Assembly: GCA_913043025.1 (NCBI GenBank)
Contig: CAJWLM010000003.1
Coordinates: 62,001-126,000 of the forward strand
DNA: 64,000 nt
Origin: an uncultured Rhodospirillaceae bacterium
Lineage (GTDB): Bacteria > Pseudomonadota > Alphaproteobacteria > UBA8366
Direction: 5' to 3'
This document shows, one piece after another, positions 1 to 9,475 of this stretch (its first letter is position 1; the number at the start of each line of letters is the position of its first letter). The position numbers were made by a program, and so were the translations under genes. The notes under the pieces were generated by a model, which had not been told where the DNA came from, made no database searches, and saw only the letters and a list, made by a program, of their open reading frames with translations.

Positions 1-150
1 CTTTAAAATCTCAACTTCGTTTGCAAAATTGCCACAAGGCTGAAGATCGAGCACTCGCACCCGACAACCATCGGTCAGCAGTTGTTCGACCAAATGGCGG
101 CCTATGAACCCTGCTCCGCCAGTGACCAGACAAGCTTTCTGGCTTGCCAT
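1..150 (-). CDS. NAD-dependent epimerase/dehydratase, N-terminal fragment
   Basis: Only the first 50 codons are in the window; the gene runs off its left edge. The ATG is at 150. Residues 8-20 read as a beta strand followed by [11 protein letters not shown], the glycine-rich NAD(P)-binding loop of extended short-chain dehydrogenases, and the next strand ends in an acidic residue (VLDL), as expected for NAD binding. Family members epimerise or dehydrate nucleotide sugars in the cytoplasm. Substrate cannot be inferred from so short a piece. It lies just downstream of the Ldh2-family gene on the same strand (28 bases apart), so the two may be co-transcribed. Confidence 0.8.
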   Translation of the reverse strand, partial: MASQKACLVTGGAGFIGRHLVEQLLTDGCRVRVLDLQPCGNFANEVEILK

Positions 151-178
151 GCGTTATGCCCCCAACAAAAATGGAAAA

Positions 179-1231
179 CTAATCTAATCCCAATTCTTTG
201 GCACATCCAAATTCGATTGCGAGCCCAGTCAATTTTTCCCACGTCGAATCCTCAACAAAAATGCCATCTTTCAACCTTTTTTCAGTCTTGAGGTGCTCAG
301 GTTCTCCGGGATAATAGACACGATCGTACCCCGGCTGAGGAGGTGTAGTATTCAAGTAGTGCGCAAACTCAGTAACCTCATTTTTAAAGGTCTCAAGATC
401 CCGAAACGCAGCAACGTTAAAACAGGACATGAAAACACCATCGTTGTGACGGCCAGAGGGATCAATCCCAAAACCCAGTCCTGGCAGCACTCCGGACATC
501 AACTCGATCATGGCAGAAAGAGCATAACCTTTATAACCCTCCGCTCCTCCGAGCGGAAGAATAGCCCCGCCTGCTCGCTGCTTGGCAGGATCAGTGGTTG
601 GGTTTCCATCACTATCGATAAGCCAACCCTCAGGAACCTGTTCACCACGGCTCAAAGCCACTTCTAATTTACCGGACGCTCCTGCGCTAGTTGCAAAGTC
701 AAAAAAGAACGGACCATCCAAATTAGATGGCATGGCTATGCAAAGCGGGTTAGTTCCAAGCCTCGTCTCGCGTCCGCCAAATGGCGCTACAGCCTTATTC
801 GATCGGCCTGAGTCCGCCGTCATAATACTGATCATGCCTTCCTTAATTGCCATCAAAGGATAGTCTGTCAGCCGCCCCACATGGCTCTGCTGGTACACAG
901 TTGTTGCCGCCACACCACACTTTTTGGCCTTTTCTATCGTAATTTCCATTGCGCGTTCTGACACAACGTACCCAAACCCCCAATTGCCGTTTATGTGGGT
1001 AGTACCATCAGTTTCACGCTCAATCACAAATGGCGCCCCTGGAACAATATGCCCATCTTTAACACGCTGAATGTATGTTGGAATCTTGATAATACCATGA
1101 GAGTCATGACCCGCTAAGTTGGAGTCAATAGAATGCCGCGCAACAATATTTGCTTCTTTGTCACTAGCTCCAGCACCTTTCAACAAAGCTATTTCAATCT
1201 CTAACAGACGATCGGCTGCTTCAACAGGCAT
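179..1231 (-). CDS. Ldh2-family NAD(P)-dependent malate/L-lactate/ureidoglycolate-type dehydrogenase
   Basis: A protein of 350 residues, the usual length for this family of NAD(P)-dependent 2-hydroxyacid dehydrogenases, which is unrelated to classical lactate dehydrogenase. The signature GHDSHG lies at residues 41-46 and a GTNPLCIAMP block sits mid-protein. I place the start at the ATG at 1231 because it is preceded by a strong GGGAGG ribosome site and because the family begins just before this point; the reading frame stays open 81 bases further upstream, but that stretch looks random. Exact substrate (malate, lactate, sulfolactate, ureidoglycolate) cannot be told from sequence alone. It shares its strand with the downstream epimerase fragment, possibly as one unit for oxidation of a hydroxyacid or sugar acid. 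Confidence 0.9.
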   Translation of the reverse strand: MPVEAADRLLEIEIALLKGAGASDKEANIVARHSIDSNLAGHDSHGIIKIPTYIQRVKDGHIVPGAPFVIERETDGTTHINGNWGFGYVVSERAMEITIEKAKKCGVAATTVYQQSHVGRLTDYPLMAIKEGMISIMTADSGRSNKAVAPFGGRETRLGTNPLCIAMPSNLDGPFFFDFATSAGASGKLEVALSRGEQVPEGWLIDSDGNPTTDPAKQRAGGAILPLGGAEGYKGYALSAMIELMSGVLPGLGFGIDPSGRHNDGVFMSCFNVAAFRDLETFKNEVTEFAHYLNTTPPQPGYDRVYYPGEPEHLKTEKRLKDGIFVEDSTWEKLTGLAIEFGCAKELGLD

Positions 1232-1348
1232 GGTTCCCTCCCATAAATCAACCCAACAAAAACATTTTAAAAACAAAACCCACTTAAGAGAATCTAATCC
1301 AAATTGCCACACCAGCGGTCAAGGCTATGTATACGAATTACTCAATAG

Positions 1349-1424
<76 letters not shown>

Positions 1425-1506
1425 ATTTTCTTCACAACCACTCCCGTTGTCGTGACCATGAAGTCTTACAAGAAGATACACATCAAAAGCAAAGAAAAGT
1501 TATGCC

Positions 1507-1845
1507 TTACGTATCATCTTTCTTGTCGTCCCCAGGGGCATCTACCACGCCCGCCAGCTCGTCGCCGCCACCAAGATCACTGGCATCTTCTAACACAGCG
1601 TCATCATTAGTGTCGTCATCCTCTAATTCTGCGTCGTCAGTGTCTTTCTTTTCTTCGTCCAAAGCAGGTTTGGAGTCTGCAGGTGCCGACCTCGATCGCT
1701 TTAGGCGCGTCAATTGTTCGGGCTCAAAACTCGACTCACATTTAGGGCAAGTGATCGGCACATTATTCAGATCATAGAAGGCTGCCCCGCAGCTTGGACA
1801 AAAGCGTTTAATTCCCCATTCAGGCTTCGCCACGTCACGCTCCAT
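1507..1845 (-). CDS. FYDLN-acid (TIGR02300-type) zinc-ribbon protein
   Basis: A protein of 112 residues. An N-terminal zinc ribbon has Cys16, Cys19, Cys33 and Cys36 with the diagnostic FYDLN at residues 23-27. From about residue 60 the protein becomes strongly acidic, a low-complexity tail of Asp and Glu. This pattern matches a small alphaproteobacterial family of unknown function, often found beside aroA, as here (divergent, 165 bases apart). The ATG at 1845 is preferred over a TTG nine codons upstream because homologues start close to the KPEWG motif. Role unknown; the basic ribbon plus acidic tail would suit a nucleic-acid or ribosome-associated protein, but that is speculation. Confidence 0.85.
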   Translation of the reverse strand: MERDVAKPEWGIKRFCPSCGAAFYDLNNVPITCPKCESSFEPEQLTRLKRSRSAPADSKPALDEEKKDTDDAELEDDDTNDDAVLEDASDLGGGDELAGVVDAPGDDKKDDT

Positions 1846-2010
1846 TCTTCTTACTATAAAGGTAGGGGCCAATTGCCATGATCAGAGCTTGGGAGCAAGC
1901 GCAAATTTCACAGATAAAATTTGCCAAAAACTATTACGGATGTCCTATTCCATGCTAGACACTGAATTCAAAGAGCTTTTTACTTCTCTTAAACTATAAC
2001 ATAAAAAAAT

Positions 2011-3348
2011 ATGAATCCTCTGATTTCTAAACCAGCAGACACCCTCAGCGGCACCTCCATTATACCTGGAGACAAATCAATATCTCATCGTGCTGTTCTA
2101 TTTAGTGCGCTTGCAGCGGGCAAAAGTGAGATCTTTGGCCTCCTTGAGGGAGACGACGTAAAGCGCACCGCTTCTGCGATTACAGATTTAGGCTGCCACG
2201 TTGACTCACAAGGTGCTGGCCGATGGATGATTGCTGGCTGCGGTATCGGCGGCTTGAGCCCTCCTAATCAAGTGCTCGATATGGGCAACTCCGGGACTGC
2301 CGCCCGTCTATTGCTGGGTGTCCTAGCAGGCTACAATTTCACGACTTTTCTTACAGGCGACAAATCACTTTGCAAGCGGCCTATGGATAGAATCACCGCC
2401 CCTCTATCCAATATGGGCGCAACTTTCACAACATCGGAGGGACGCCTTCCAATAGCAATTGCAGGTGCAGAAAGACTTTTGCCTTTGGAATATCATCTTC
2501 CTATGGCGTCAGCCCAGGTTAAATCAGCTATCTTACTCGCAGGCTTAAATGCCCCCGGCGAAACAACAGTGATAGAACCAGAACCAACACGGGACCACAC
2601 GGAGCGCATGCTTCGTCATTTTGGCGGTACGGTCGACATAAACCCCCATAAAAATGGGGGTAATTCAATTACGATAAAGGGCCAACCCGAGCTTGTGCCA
2701 GCGAAAATATCCATCCCGAGAGATTTCAGCTCAGCCGCTTTTCCAATCGTAGGAGCGCTGATATTGCCAGGCTCGAAAGTTAAACTGCCTGGGATCGGGG
2801 TAAACCAAGGCCGCATAGGCCTATTGACTACGCTACATGAAATGGGTGCGAGAATAGATTTCTCAAACAACCATGAAAATGGGTCGGAGCCAATCGCTGA
2901 CCTGACCATTCGACATAGTGAACTGCACGGAGTTGAGGTGCCAGCTAAAAGAGCTCCCTCTATGATCGACGAATTTCCTATACTTGCTATTGCAGCTGCT
3001 TGCGCAGAAGGGCCAACCACAATGCATGGACTGAAGGAGCTACGGGTTAAGGAAAGTGACCGCCTATCAGCAATAATTGATGGCCTATTGGCATCAGGCA
3101 TTCAAGCTACATCAACTCAAGATACTCTCACAATCCACGGCGTCAGTGGACGGCCTAAAGGGGGAAATGAAAATGCCATAAAAACTCATTTCGATCACCG
3201 TATCGCGATGAGTTTTTTAATACTTGGTATGTGTTCACAAAAACCAATCGTGATCGATGATGGTCGCTCCATAAATACTAGTTTTCCAAATTTTGTCGAA
3301 CTAATAAACCAAATAGGCGGAAATATTTCCGATATGGAAAATCAATGA
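2011..3348 (+). CDS. aroA: 3-phosphoshikimate 1-carboxyvinyltransferase (EPSP synthase)
   Basis: Transfers the enolpyruvyl group of PEP to shikimate 3-phosphate, the sixth step of the chorismate pathway, in the cytoplasm. The protein has 445 residues, normal for the enzyme. Visible motifs are PGDKSISHRA at residues 19-28, GNSGTAARLL near residue 95, the PEP-binding KESDRLSAI near residue 345 and DHRIAMSF near residue 395. It starts a plus-strand run; the stop overlaps the cmk start by four bases (ATGA), so the two are translationally coupled. The aroA-cmk-rpsA order is typical of Alphaproteobacteria. Confidence 0.97.
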   Translation: MNPLISKPADTLSGTSIIPGDKSISHRAVLFSALAAGKSEIFGLLEGDDVKRTASAITDLGCHVDSQGAGRWMIAGCGIGGLSPPNQVLDMGNSGTAARLLLGVLAGYNFTTFLTGDKSLCKRPMDRITAPLSNMGATFTTSEGRLPIAIAGAERLLPLEYHLPMASAQVKSAILLAGLNAPGETTVIEPEPTRDHTERMLRHFGGTVDINPHKNGGNSITIKGQPELVPAKISIPRDFSSAAFPIVGALILPGSKVKLPGIGVNQGRIGLLTTLHEMGARIDFSNNHENGSEPIADLTIRHSELHGVEVPAKRAPSMIDEFPILAIAAACAEGPTTMHGLKELRVKESDRLSAIIDGLLASGIQATSTQDTLTIHGVSGRPKGGNENAIKTHFDHRIAMSFLILGMCSQKPIVIDDGRSINTSFPNFVELINQIGGNISDMENQ

Positions 3349-3977
3349 TCATAGCAATAGACGGCCCTGCGGGCTCAGGTAAGGGGACGCTAGCGCGAGG
3401 CTTAGCTGATTCTCTCAATTACGCACATCTCGACACGGGAAAGTTATATCGATGCGTTGGGTTAGCAGTTTTATCTATTGGTAAGGACCCCGCAGACGCA
3501 GAGGCTGCACTACAAGAAGCCAAAAAATTAGACCTGCAAGACATTGATAATATTGATATTATGGGCGATACGGCGGCTAGAGCAGCTTCCAAAGTTGCTC
3601 GTTTTCAAAAAGTGCGTGATGAGCTTCTTAAACTTCAAAAAAAATTCGCAAGCAGTCCCCCGGGGGGCCGCCAAGGTGCAGTAATTGATGGCAGAGACAT
3701 TGGGACCGTAGTTTGCGCTGATGCAGATTTCAAATTTTTTATCACGGCCTCAGCTGAGGTGCGGGCGGAACGTCGTCATAAGGAGTTGCTTGCGCGCGGC
3801 GAGCCCAGTATATATGCGCGCGTCCTGAGTGATATGTTGGCACGAGACGAAAGCGATAAAACGCGATCGATTGCGCCACTTAGACCTGCCAGAGACGCAC
3901 AAGTGATTGATACATCAGAGCTCGATGCCAATACAGTATTGGCGACCGCACTGAAAACGATTAAAGCGGGTGGATAG
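3345..3977 (+). CDS. cmk: cytidylate kinase
   Basis: Phosphorylates CMP and dCMP with ATP to feed CDP and dCDP pools. It has 210 residues with the P-loop GPAGSGKGT at 7-15, the HLDTGKLYR substrate-binding segment near residue 30, and the DGRDIGTVV motif typical of the CMP kinase family near residue 115. The GPAGSGKGT loop and short length match the bacterial short form. Start ATG overlaps the aroA stop. A gap of 143 bases separates it from rpsA. Confidence 0.97.
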   Translation: MIIAIDGPAGSGKGTLARGLADSLNYAHLDTGKLYRCVGLAVLSIGKDPADAEAALQEAKKLDLQDIDNIDIMGDTAARAASKVARFQKVRDELLKLQKKFASSPPGGRQGAVIDGRDIGTVVCADADFKFFITASAEVRAERRHKELLARGEPSIYARVLSDMLARDESDKTRSIAPLRPARDAQVIDTSELDANTVLATALKTIKAGG

Positions 3978-4120
3978 GTAATCACCCAGAACGGAGTTGT
4001 TGGTTGGCAGTTGGGAAGGTATCTTCCGCTAACTGGCGACGCTAAAAATGTGTTATTAAACGTCGGTCAAATAAACCGGCATTGAGTCATCAAAAAAGCC
4101 AGAGAGGATTATCGGATATC

Positions 4121-5923
4121 ATGCCTGCAGTCGCAGCCGAGAAAGAAAGTTTTGAAGCCCTTTTAAATGAATCCCTAGGTGCATCAGACGGCCTAGAGGG
4201 GAGTGTAATCAAAGGGCTTGTCATAGCATTAGAAAATGACTTCGTCGTCGTAGATGCTGGCCTCAAGTCAGAGGGACGCGTTCCACTTAAGGAATTTAGC
4301 GCGCCAGGCCAACCGGTGGAAATCACAATTGGTGATACGGTTGAGGTTTACCTCGAACGCATGGAAAATAAAAACGGCGAAGCGGTTCTTTCCCGTGAAA
4401 AGGCTCGCCGCGAAGAAGCGTGGAGTGAATTGGAAAAAGCCTTCGAACGGACTGAGCGTGTTGACGGTGTCATATTCGGTCGAGTTAAAGGGGGATTTAC
4501 GGTTGACCTGCAAGGTGCGGTTGCATTTCTACCGGGCAGCCAGGTTGATATCCGTCCCGTTCGAGATGTTGGCCCCCTAATGGGCAACGCACAACCGTTC
4601 CAGATTCTCAAAATGGACCGTAGTCGTGGTAACATCGTAGTCTCGCGCAGGGCAGTTCTGGAAGAAAGTCGAGCGGAGCAACGCAGCGAGCTGATTGAAA
4701 ACCTGGAAGAGGGGCAAAATCTAAAGGGTGTAGTAAAAAATATTACCGATTACGGTGCCTTTATCGATCTCGGTGGTGTTGACGGTCTACTGCATGTCAC
4801 TGATATTGCGTGGCGACGGATAAACCATCCCTCCGAGGCATTAAATGTAGGCGAAACGATAGATGTGCAGGTAATTCGTTTCAACACGGAAACTCAGCGT
4901 ATTAGCCTTGGAATGAAGCAGCTTGAAGCGGACCCTTGGGATGGCGTTGATTCAAAATACCCACTCGAGGCTCTTTTCACCGGTCGGGTAACTAACATCA
5001 CTGACTACGGTGCCTTCGTTGAACTTGAGCCTGGAATAGAAGGACTTGTTCATGTATCGGAGATGAGTTGGACTAAAAAGAATATTCATCCTGGTAAAAT
5101 TGTCTCAACCAGCCAAGAGGTTGAGGTTATGGTCCTTGATGTTGATCCCAATAAACGTCGAATAAGCTTGGGCTTGAAACAATGCATAGATAATCCCTGG
5201 GCAAATTTTGCAACAAAAAATCCGACAGGAACCATAATCGAGGGCGAAATCAAAAATATTACCGAATTCGGTTTATTTGTAGGCCTGCCGGGTGAGATTG
5301 ATGGAATGGTGCACCTGTCCGATATTAATTGGGAAAAGCCTGGCGAGGCTGCGATAGCCGACTTTCAGAAGGGTGACCAAATAAAAGCAAAAGTACTTGA
5401 TATCGACACCGAAAAAGAGCGCATAAGTCTGGGAATAAAGCAGCTAAACGAGGATCCTTTCGCTGCAGGACTTTCAGAACTCAAACGTGGCACCATCGTG
5501 ACCTGCACAATCACCAAGGTCCAAGATAATGGCATTGAGGTCCAAGTTAATGACGGGATTACGGGCTTCATTCGCAGAGCCGACTTATCCCGCGATCGCG
5601 GTGAACAACGGCCTGATCGTTTTGCCGAAGGTGAGAAAATCGATGCCAAGATCACTAATATCGAGAAAGCTAGTAGGAAAGTAACCTTGTCTATAAAGGC
5701 CAAAGAGGTCGAAGAGGAAAAAGAAGCGATGGCCGAGTACGGCAGCTCTGATGCCGGCGCCTCACTTGGTGATATCCTTGGAGCAGCATTGAAATCGAAG
5801 GAAGAGGCGTCCACGGAACCCGAAACTCCCCTTGAACAAAACAGTGCCAACAATCCAAATTCTGACGACGAAGACAAACCGGAAGAAGAATCCCAGTCAC
5901 CTGAAACAGCGGAGAAGAATTAA
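4121..5923 (+). CDS. rpsA: 30S ribosomal protein S1
   Basis: A 600-residue protein with six S1 RNA-binding repeats beginning near residues 25, 114, 200, 285, 373 and 460; the third and fourth carry near-identical NITDYGAF cores. It binds mRNA on the 30S subunit and helps initiation. The C-terminal tail of about 60 residues is rich in Glu, Asp, Ser and Pro, as in other alphaproteobacterial S1 proteins. I choose the ATG at 4121, with GAGAGG about a dozen bases upstream, rather than the TTG at 4082, because known S1 proteins start roughly 25 residues before the first repeat. The upstream gap holds a small GGAAG/CTTCC hairpin (4015-4028) that could matter for autogenous control, but this is untested. 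Confidence 0.96.
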   Translation: MPAVAAEKESFEALLNESLGASDGLEGSVIKGLVIALENDFVVVDAGLKSEGRVPLKEFSAPGQPVEITIGDTVEVYLERMENKNGEAVLSREKARREEAWSELEKAFERTERVDGVIFGRVKGGFTVDLQGAVAFLPGSQVDIRPVRDVGPLMGNAQPFQILKMDRSRGNIVVSRRAVLEESRAEQRSELIENLEEGQNLKGVVKNITDYGAFIDLGGVDGLLHVTDIAWRRINHPSEALNVGETIDVQVIRFNTETQRISLGMKQLEADPWDGVDSKYPLEALFTGRVTNITDYGAFVELEPGIEGLVHVSEMSWTKKNIHPGKIVSTSQEVEVMVLDVDPNKRRISLGLKQCIDNPWANFATKNPTGTIIEGEIKNITEFGLFVGLPGEIDGMVHLSDINWEKPGEAAIADFQKGDQIKAKVLDIDTEKERISLGIKQLNEDPFAAGLSELKRGTIVTCTITKVQDNGIEVQVNDGITGFIRRADLSRDRGEQRPDRFAEGEKIDAKITNIEKASRKVTLSIKAKEVEEEKEAMAEYGSSDAGASLGDILGAALKSKEEASTEPETPLEQNSANNPNSDDEDKPEEESQSPETAEKN

Positions 5924-5962
5924 CGATCTTAAAAAGTATGAATATTTGATGTAGGAAAACCG

Positions 5963-5977
5963 TGAGCGTACAGCTCA
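5963..5977 (+). terminator. weak hairpin downstream of rpsA
   Basis: TGAGC and GCTCA form a five-pair stem around GTACA, 40 bases after the rpsA stop. A five-T run follows only after about twelve more bases, so this is at best a weak intrinsic terminator or an RNA-end-protecting hairpin between rpsA and ihfB. Confidence 0.25.
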
Positions 5978-6132
5978 TTGTGGGTTAAGTTTTTGGAGGG
6001 TGCGTTTTGGCGCAGGGCTTGACGCGGTGTGAGTGCTCTGGCACGTTTAAAGGGTATTTGGAGTTCCTTAAAAGCATAATTTTTGCTCATAAAATGACAC
6101 AAGAGCGTGCTTGTGTTGGGGGGATTTGGTAA

Positions 6133-6411
6133 ATGACAAAATCGCAATTAATTCAGCGGATGGCGGAACTTAATCCGCATCTCTACCAACGTGACGTAGA
6201 GCGAATAGTGTCAACTATCTTTGATGAGATATCGGAAGCCTTAGCACAAGGTAACAGAGTCGAGTTACGAGGGTTCGGAGCTTTTTCCGTAAAACAAAGA
6301 GATGCACGCCAAGGCCGTAATCCTCGTACGGGTGAATCAGTGCGGGTCGAGAAAAAAGCAGTGCCTTTTTTTAAAACCGGTAAGAAACTGCGCGAAATGT
6401 TAAACCAGTAA
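6133..6411 (+). CDS. ihfB: integration host factor subunit beta
   Basis: A 92-residue member of the HU/IHF family of DNA-bending proteins; it pairs with IhfA and acts on the nucleoid. The sequence starts [10 protein letters not shown] and has the beta-arm motif GRNPRTGE, whose proline intercalates into DNA, followed by the C-terminal [14 protein letters not shown] helix. Position directly after rpsA supports IhfB rather than HU. The 209-base gap upstream probably contains its own promoter, though I cannot point to a clear one. A lapA-like gene follows 43 bases downstream. Confidence 0.95.
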   Translation: MTKSQLIQRMAELNPHLYQRDVERIVSTIFDEISEALAQGNRVELRGFGAFSVKQRDARQGRNPRTGESVRVEKKAVPFFKTGKKLREMLNQ

Positions 6412-6454
6412 CACAAATAACTTATTAAGCGTGAGACTGCCGTAAGGGTAGGCA

Positions 6455-6820
6455 ATGCAGATTTTAAAGTGGTTCGTTGGATCGTGCTTCATGGCTGTTT
6501 GCGTGGTTTTCGCAATTTCCAACCGTAGTGAAATCACCTTACAGTTTTGGCCATTTCAGCAATCATTGTCTACTCAAGCTGGTATAATAATTTTATTGCC
6601 AACCTTCGCCGCTTTTTTATTGGGGTGCCTTTGGATGTCTGTTGGTAAAGCTGTCCTTTGGCGACGTGCTCGAGATGCAGAGAAACGGGTCAAACGCCTT
6701 CAGGCCACGCTGGAGGAAATGGAGCCACCTTTGACTCAGGATGGTACAGAAGTTATGCATACGGCTCCGGAAGATGGGTCTGTGCCCAAATCTAACCTCG
6801 CTCAATTACCACCCCGCTAA
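6455..6820 (+). CDS. LapA-domain (DUF1049) inner-membrane protein
   Basis: A protein of 121 residues with two membrane segments, about residues 4-20 and 38-60, the second followed by a basic coiled segment (RRARDAEKRVKRLQ). This is the layout of the lipopolysaccharide-assembly protein A domain family. In enterobacteria LapA works with LapB in controlling LPS synthesis, but in Alphaproteobacteria the role of these homologues after ihfB is less clear. The start has an AAGGGTAGG-like ribosome site. The C-terminal 40 residues look disordered. The next gene begins one base after its stop. Confidence 0.8.
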   Translation: MQILKWFVGSCFMAVCVVFAISNRSEITLQFWPFQQSLSTQAGIIILLPTFAAFLLGCLWMSVGKAVLWRRARDAEKRVKRLQATLEEMEPPLTQDGTEVMHTAPEDGSVPKSNLAQLPPR

Positions 6821-6821
6821 T

Positions 6822-7940
6822 ATGCCCCAGCAATTCAGCAAAGCTGCTGCTCGCTTCGTAAGTTGGTATTTTGACCGCACCCTTCCCATTTGGAGCGACC
6901 GGATAATCGACACAGCGGGTGGTGGATTTCATGAAGCCCTAGATAGTGACCTAACTGGAACTAGCATTAATGGTAAACGCATCATGGTACAAGCACGCCT
7001 ATGCTTCACATTTGCTCATGCCAGCTGTCTTGGGAAAGGTGCAAAATATCTTCCTTTAGCAAAAAGGGGACTCGAGTTCCTATTATCAAGTGCACAGAAT
7101 CCGGAAGGAGGATGGCGTCACAGGCTTACGCCTGATGGAGCACCATGTATCAATCATCAAGAATTATACGATCAAGCCTTTATAATCTTTGCTGCCGCTT
7201 GGCTTCACCGAGCGGGCATCAAAGAGGCGCGAGAAATAGCAATGTCAACCCAGGACTTTCTCGATGCCGAGATGTCTCACCCGGAAGGAGGTTTTATTGA
7301 AGCGCTCAAAAGTGACCCTGGACCAAGGCGGCAAAACCCACACATGCATCTTCTTGAAGCATATTTAGCCTGGTCGCAATTTTCTGACGATAGAATTTGG
7401 CGTGATAAAGCGGCTGAAATAATTGACTTATTTGAACGTGTTTTCTTTGTTGACGGAACTCTACGAGAATATTTTACCGATGATTGGCGGCCTATCCCAG
7501 GCGACCTTGGAAACATCACCGAACCGGGACACCACTTTGAGTGGATTTGGCTGCTACACCAATTTGCAAAAATTAATGGTAATTTATCACCAAGAACCGA
7601 CGAACTTTTAAGTTTTGTAGATTCCTTTGGGGTCGACCCCTCAACAGGTGGAGTATTTGATGAAGTCGCTGCTGACGGTGCTCTTTTAATCACAAAGCGC
7701 CGGCTGTGGCCGCAAACCGAAGCAATAAAAGCCTACCATGCCTGCTATGCTGCGGGCAGCCAAAATGCGAGTTCACGGTTAGACGCGATGTTAGAAAGTA
7801 TTTGGTTACAGCATTTTAAAGGCGAAATGATTGGTGGTTGGCGAGAACATATTGGACAACGCGGAGAACTAATCCGATCCGATAACCCGGGATCGAGCCT
7901 TTACCATATTGCTATGGCTGCGGCAGAACTCTCTCCTTGA
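6822..7940 (+). CDS. AGE family epimerase/isomerase
   Basis: A cytoplasmic protein of 372 residues resembling N-acylglucosamine 2-epimerases and mannose/aldose isomerases, which share an (alpha/alpha)6 barrel. Support comes from repeated aromatic- and His-rich helices, including QARLCFTFAHAS, LYDQAFIIFA, PHMHLLEAYLAW and EPGHHFEWIWLL, where His residues line the active site of this family. The ATG at 6822 follows the lapA-like stop by one base, which decides against an in-frame start 81 bases earlier inside that gene. The substrate is unknown; mannose or a related aldose is a reasonable guess for this subgroup. It is an unusual insert between the lapA-like gene and pyrF. Confidence 0.85.
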   Translation: MPQQFSKAAARFVSWYFDRTLPIWSDRIIDTAGGGFHEALDSDLTGTSINGKRIMVQARLCFTFAHASCLGKGAKYLPLAKRGLEFLLSSAQNPEGGWRHRLTPDGAPCINHQELYDQAFIIFAAAWLHRAGIKEAREIAMSTQDFLDAEMSHPEGGFIEALKSDPGPRRQNPHMHLLEAYLAWSQFSDDRIWRDKAAEIIDLFERVFFVDGTLREYFTDDWRPIPGDLGNITEPGHHFEWIWLLHQFAKINGNLSPRTDELLSFVDSFGVDPSTGGVFDEVAADGALLITKRRLWPQTEAIKAYHACYAAGSQNASSRLDAMLESIWLQHFKGEMIGGWREHIGQRGELIRSDNPGSSLYHIAMAAAELSP

Positions 7941-8018
7941 GGCTTTTTATCCTCTTGACTGATATGATCCTGAAATAAGAGTATTTAACAATGAAACCCA
8001 TAACCACTGAGCCGTAAT

Positions 8019-8726
8019 ATGCTAAATCCAGTATTTGTTGCTATTGACACGCCAGACTTGGAAGCAGCTCGCAAACTGGCAGTCAATCTGAGCGGGCACA
8101 TCGGAGGAATAAAGGTTGGGCTAGAATTCTTTTGTGCAAACGGAGTGGCTGGCGTGTTGGAGTTAAGCCAGCTAGGAATGCCAATATTCCTTGATTTGAA
8201 GTTTCATGATATTCCCAATACTGTCGCGGGTGCATTGCGCGGCGCAATGACAGCACATCCGTCAATTTTAAATGTGCATGCCACAGGCGGAGAGGAGATG
8301 ATGAAAACAGCTGTTGCAACGGTGGAGGAGTGTGCTGTCAAAATGAATTGCAAAAAACCCTTATTGATTGCGGTCACAATCCTTACCAGTCTCGATAGCG
8401 CAGACCTGCACATGTTGGGTTCATTTGATGCACCAAAAACACAAGTCACCCGTCTTGCAAAGCTCTCTCAGGACTGCGGGCTTGATGGTGTGGTCTGTTC
8501 AGCGTTGGAAATAAGTGCCGTCCGCAAAGTTTGTGGAAATTCATTTAAACTCATAGTGCCTGGGGTTCGCCCCGAAGGTAACGAAATGGGAGACCAGAAA
8601 CGAACATTGACACCTAAGCAAGCTATAGAAAACGGTGCTGATTACATAGTAATTGGACGCCCAATTACCTCGGCTGCAGACCCGATTGCTGCTGCACAAG
8701 CAATAAATTCGACTTTATTGATATGA
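8019..8726 (+). CDS. pyrF: orotidine 5'-phosphate decarboxylase
   Basis: Converts OMP to UMP, the last step of de novo pyrimidine synthesis. The protein has 235 residues. The catalytic DLKFHDIPN motif is at residues 59-67, containing the Asp-Lys-Asp arrangement of the active site. A phosphate-binding segment, VPGVRPEGN, and a C-terminal VIGRPIT are also present. The start ATG overlaps nothing; its stop overlaps the trpF start by four bases (ATGA), so pyrF heads the trp genes. Confidence 0.96.
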   Translation: MLNPVFVAIDTPDLEAARKLAVNLSGHIGGIKVGLEFFCANGVAGVLELSQLGMPIFLDLKFHDIPNTVAGALRGAMTAHPSILNVHATGGEEMMKTAVATVEECAVKMNCKKPLLIAVTILTSLDSADLHMLGSFDAPKTQVTRLAKLSQDCGLDGVVCSALEISAVRKVCGNSFKLIVPGVRPEGNEMGDQKRTLTPKQAIENGADYIVIGRPITSAADPIAAAQAINSTLLI

Positions 8727-9370
8727 CTACTGCTAAAATCTGTGGCCTTAACGATGCCGTAACAATGTCCGCAGCTCTCGATGGCGGGGCTAGTCATGTT
8801 GGTTTGGTTTTTTATGAAAAAAGCCCCCGGGCAGTCAAAGCGTTTGATGCCGCTGCGCTTTGCTTGCTGGCGCGTGATCGAGCCACACGTGTAGGTTTAT
8901 TTGTTAATCCTACCGATGATTTTCTCGATATCATCCTGAATGATGTAGAGCTTGACCTTATCCAACTTCACGGATCAGAATCGCCGGATAGGGTTGCAAA
9001 AATAGCATCTAGAACTGAAAAGTCTGTGATGAAAGTAATTCCTATTGCTGAAAGAAAGGATGTCAAAAACGCAGAGTCTTATTTCGAGGTCGCCGATTGG
9101 CTGCTTTTCGATGCGAAGCCACCTGATATGCTCGAAGGCGCCTTGCCCGGAGGAAATGCAATAACATTTGACTGGAAGTTATTAAGCGGAAAAGCATGGC
9201 CCCTCCCATGGATGCTTGCTGGTGGATTGTCGGCAAAAAATGTTGCCGATGCAATCAGGATCACTCGCGCTCCCGTTGTCGATACATCATCAGGCACCGA
9301 GGACTATCCCGGTTTGAAGAATCCCCATAAAATCCGTAGTTTCTTAAAAGAAGTAGAAAATTGCAAATAG
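8723..9370 (+). CDS. trpF: phosphoribosylanthranilate isomerase
   Basis: Isomerises phosphoribosylanthranilate in tryptophan synthesis. It has 215 residues with the family-opening KICGLNDA at 5-12, in which the Cys is the catalytic base, a VGLFVN strand, IQLHGSE near residue 80, and AGGLSAKNV with DTSSGTE at the phosphate-binding end. Catalytic Asp is within LLFDAK. It overlaps pyrF by four bases; trpB follows after a 105-base gap. Confidence 0.96.
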   Translation: MTTAKICGLNDAVTMSAALDGGASHVGLVFYEKSPRAVKAFDAAALCLLARDRATRVGLFVNPTDDFLDIILNDVELDLIQLHGSESPDRVAKIASRTEKSVMKVIPIAERKDVKNAESYFEVADWLLFDAKPPDMLEGALPGGNAITFDWKLLSGKAWPLPWMLAGGLSAKNVADAIRITRAPVVDTSSGTEDYPGLKNPHKIRSFLKEVENCK

Positions 9371-9475
9371 TTGCAATCACCAGCACTAAAAGTGGACTTC
9401 GCACCTATGGTGCTGTATTTACGCCGGATTCGCGGATACCTGATTCCAAACCGAAGTCAGTGAGATTGGATTAAA

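Noticed and set aside
3978-4120. Upstream TTG start for rpsA at 4082
   Set aside because: Would add 13 residues without family support; the ATG at 4121 matches known S1 N termini.
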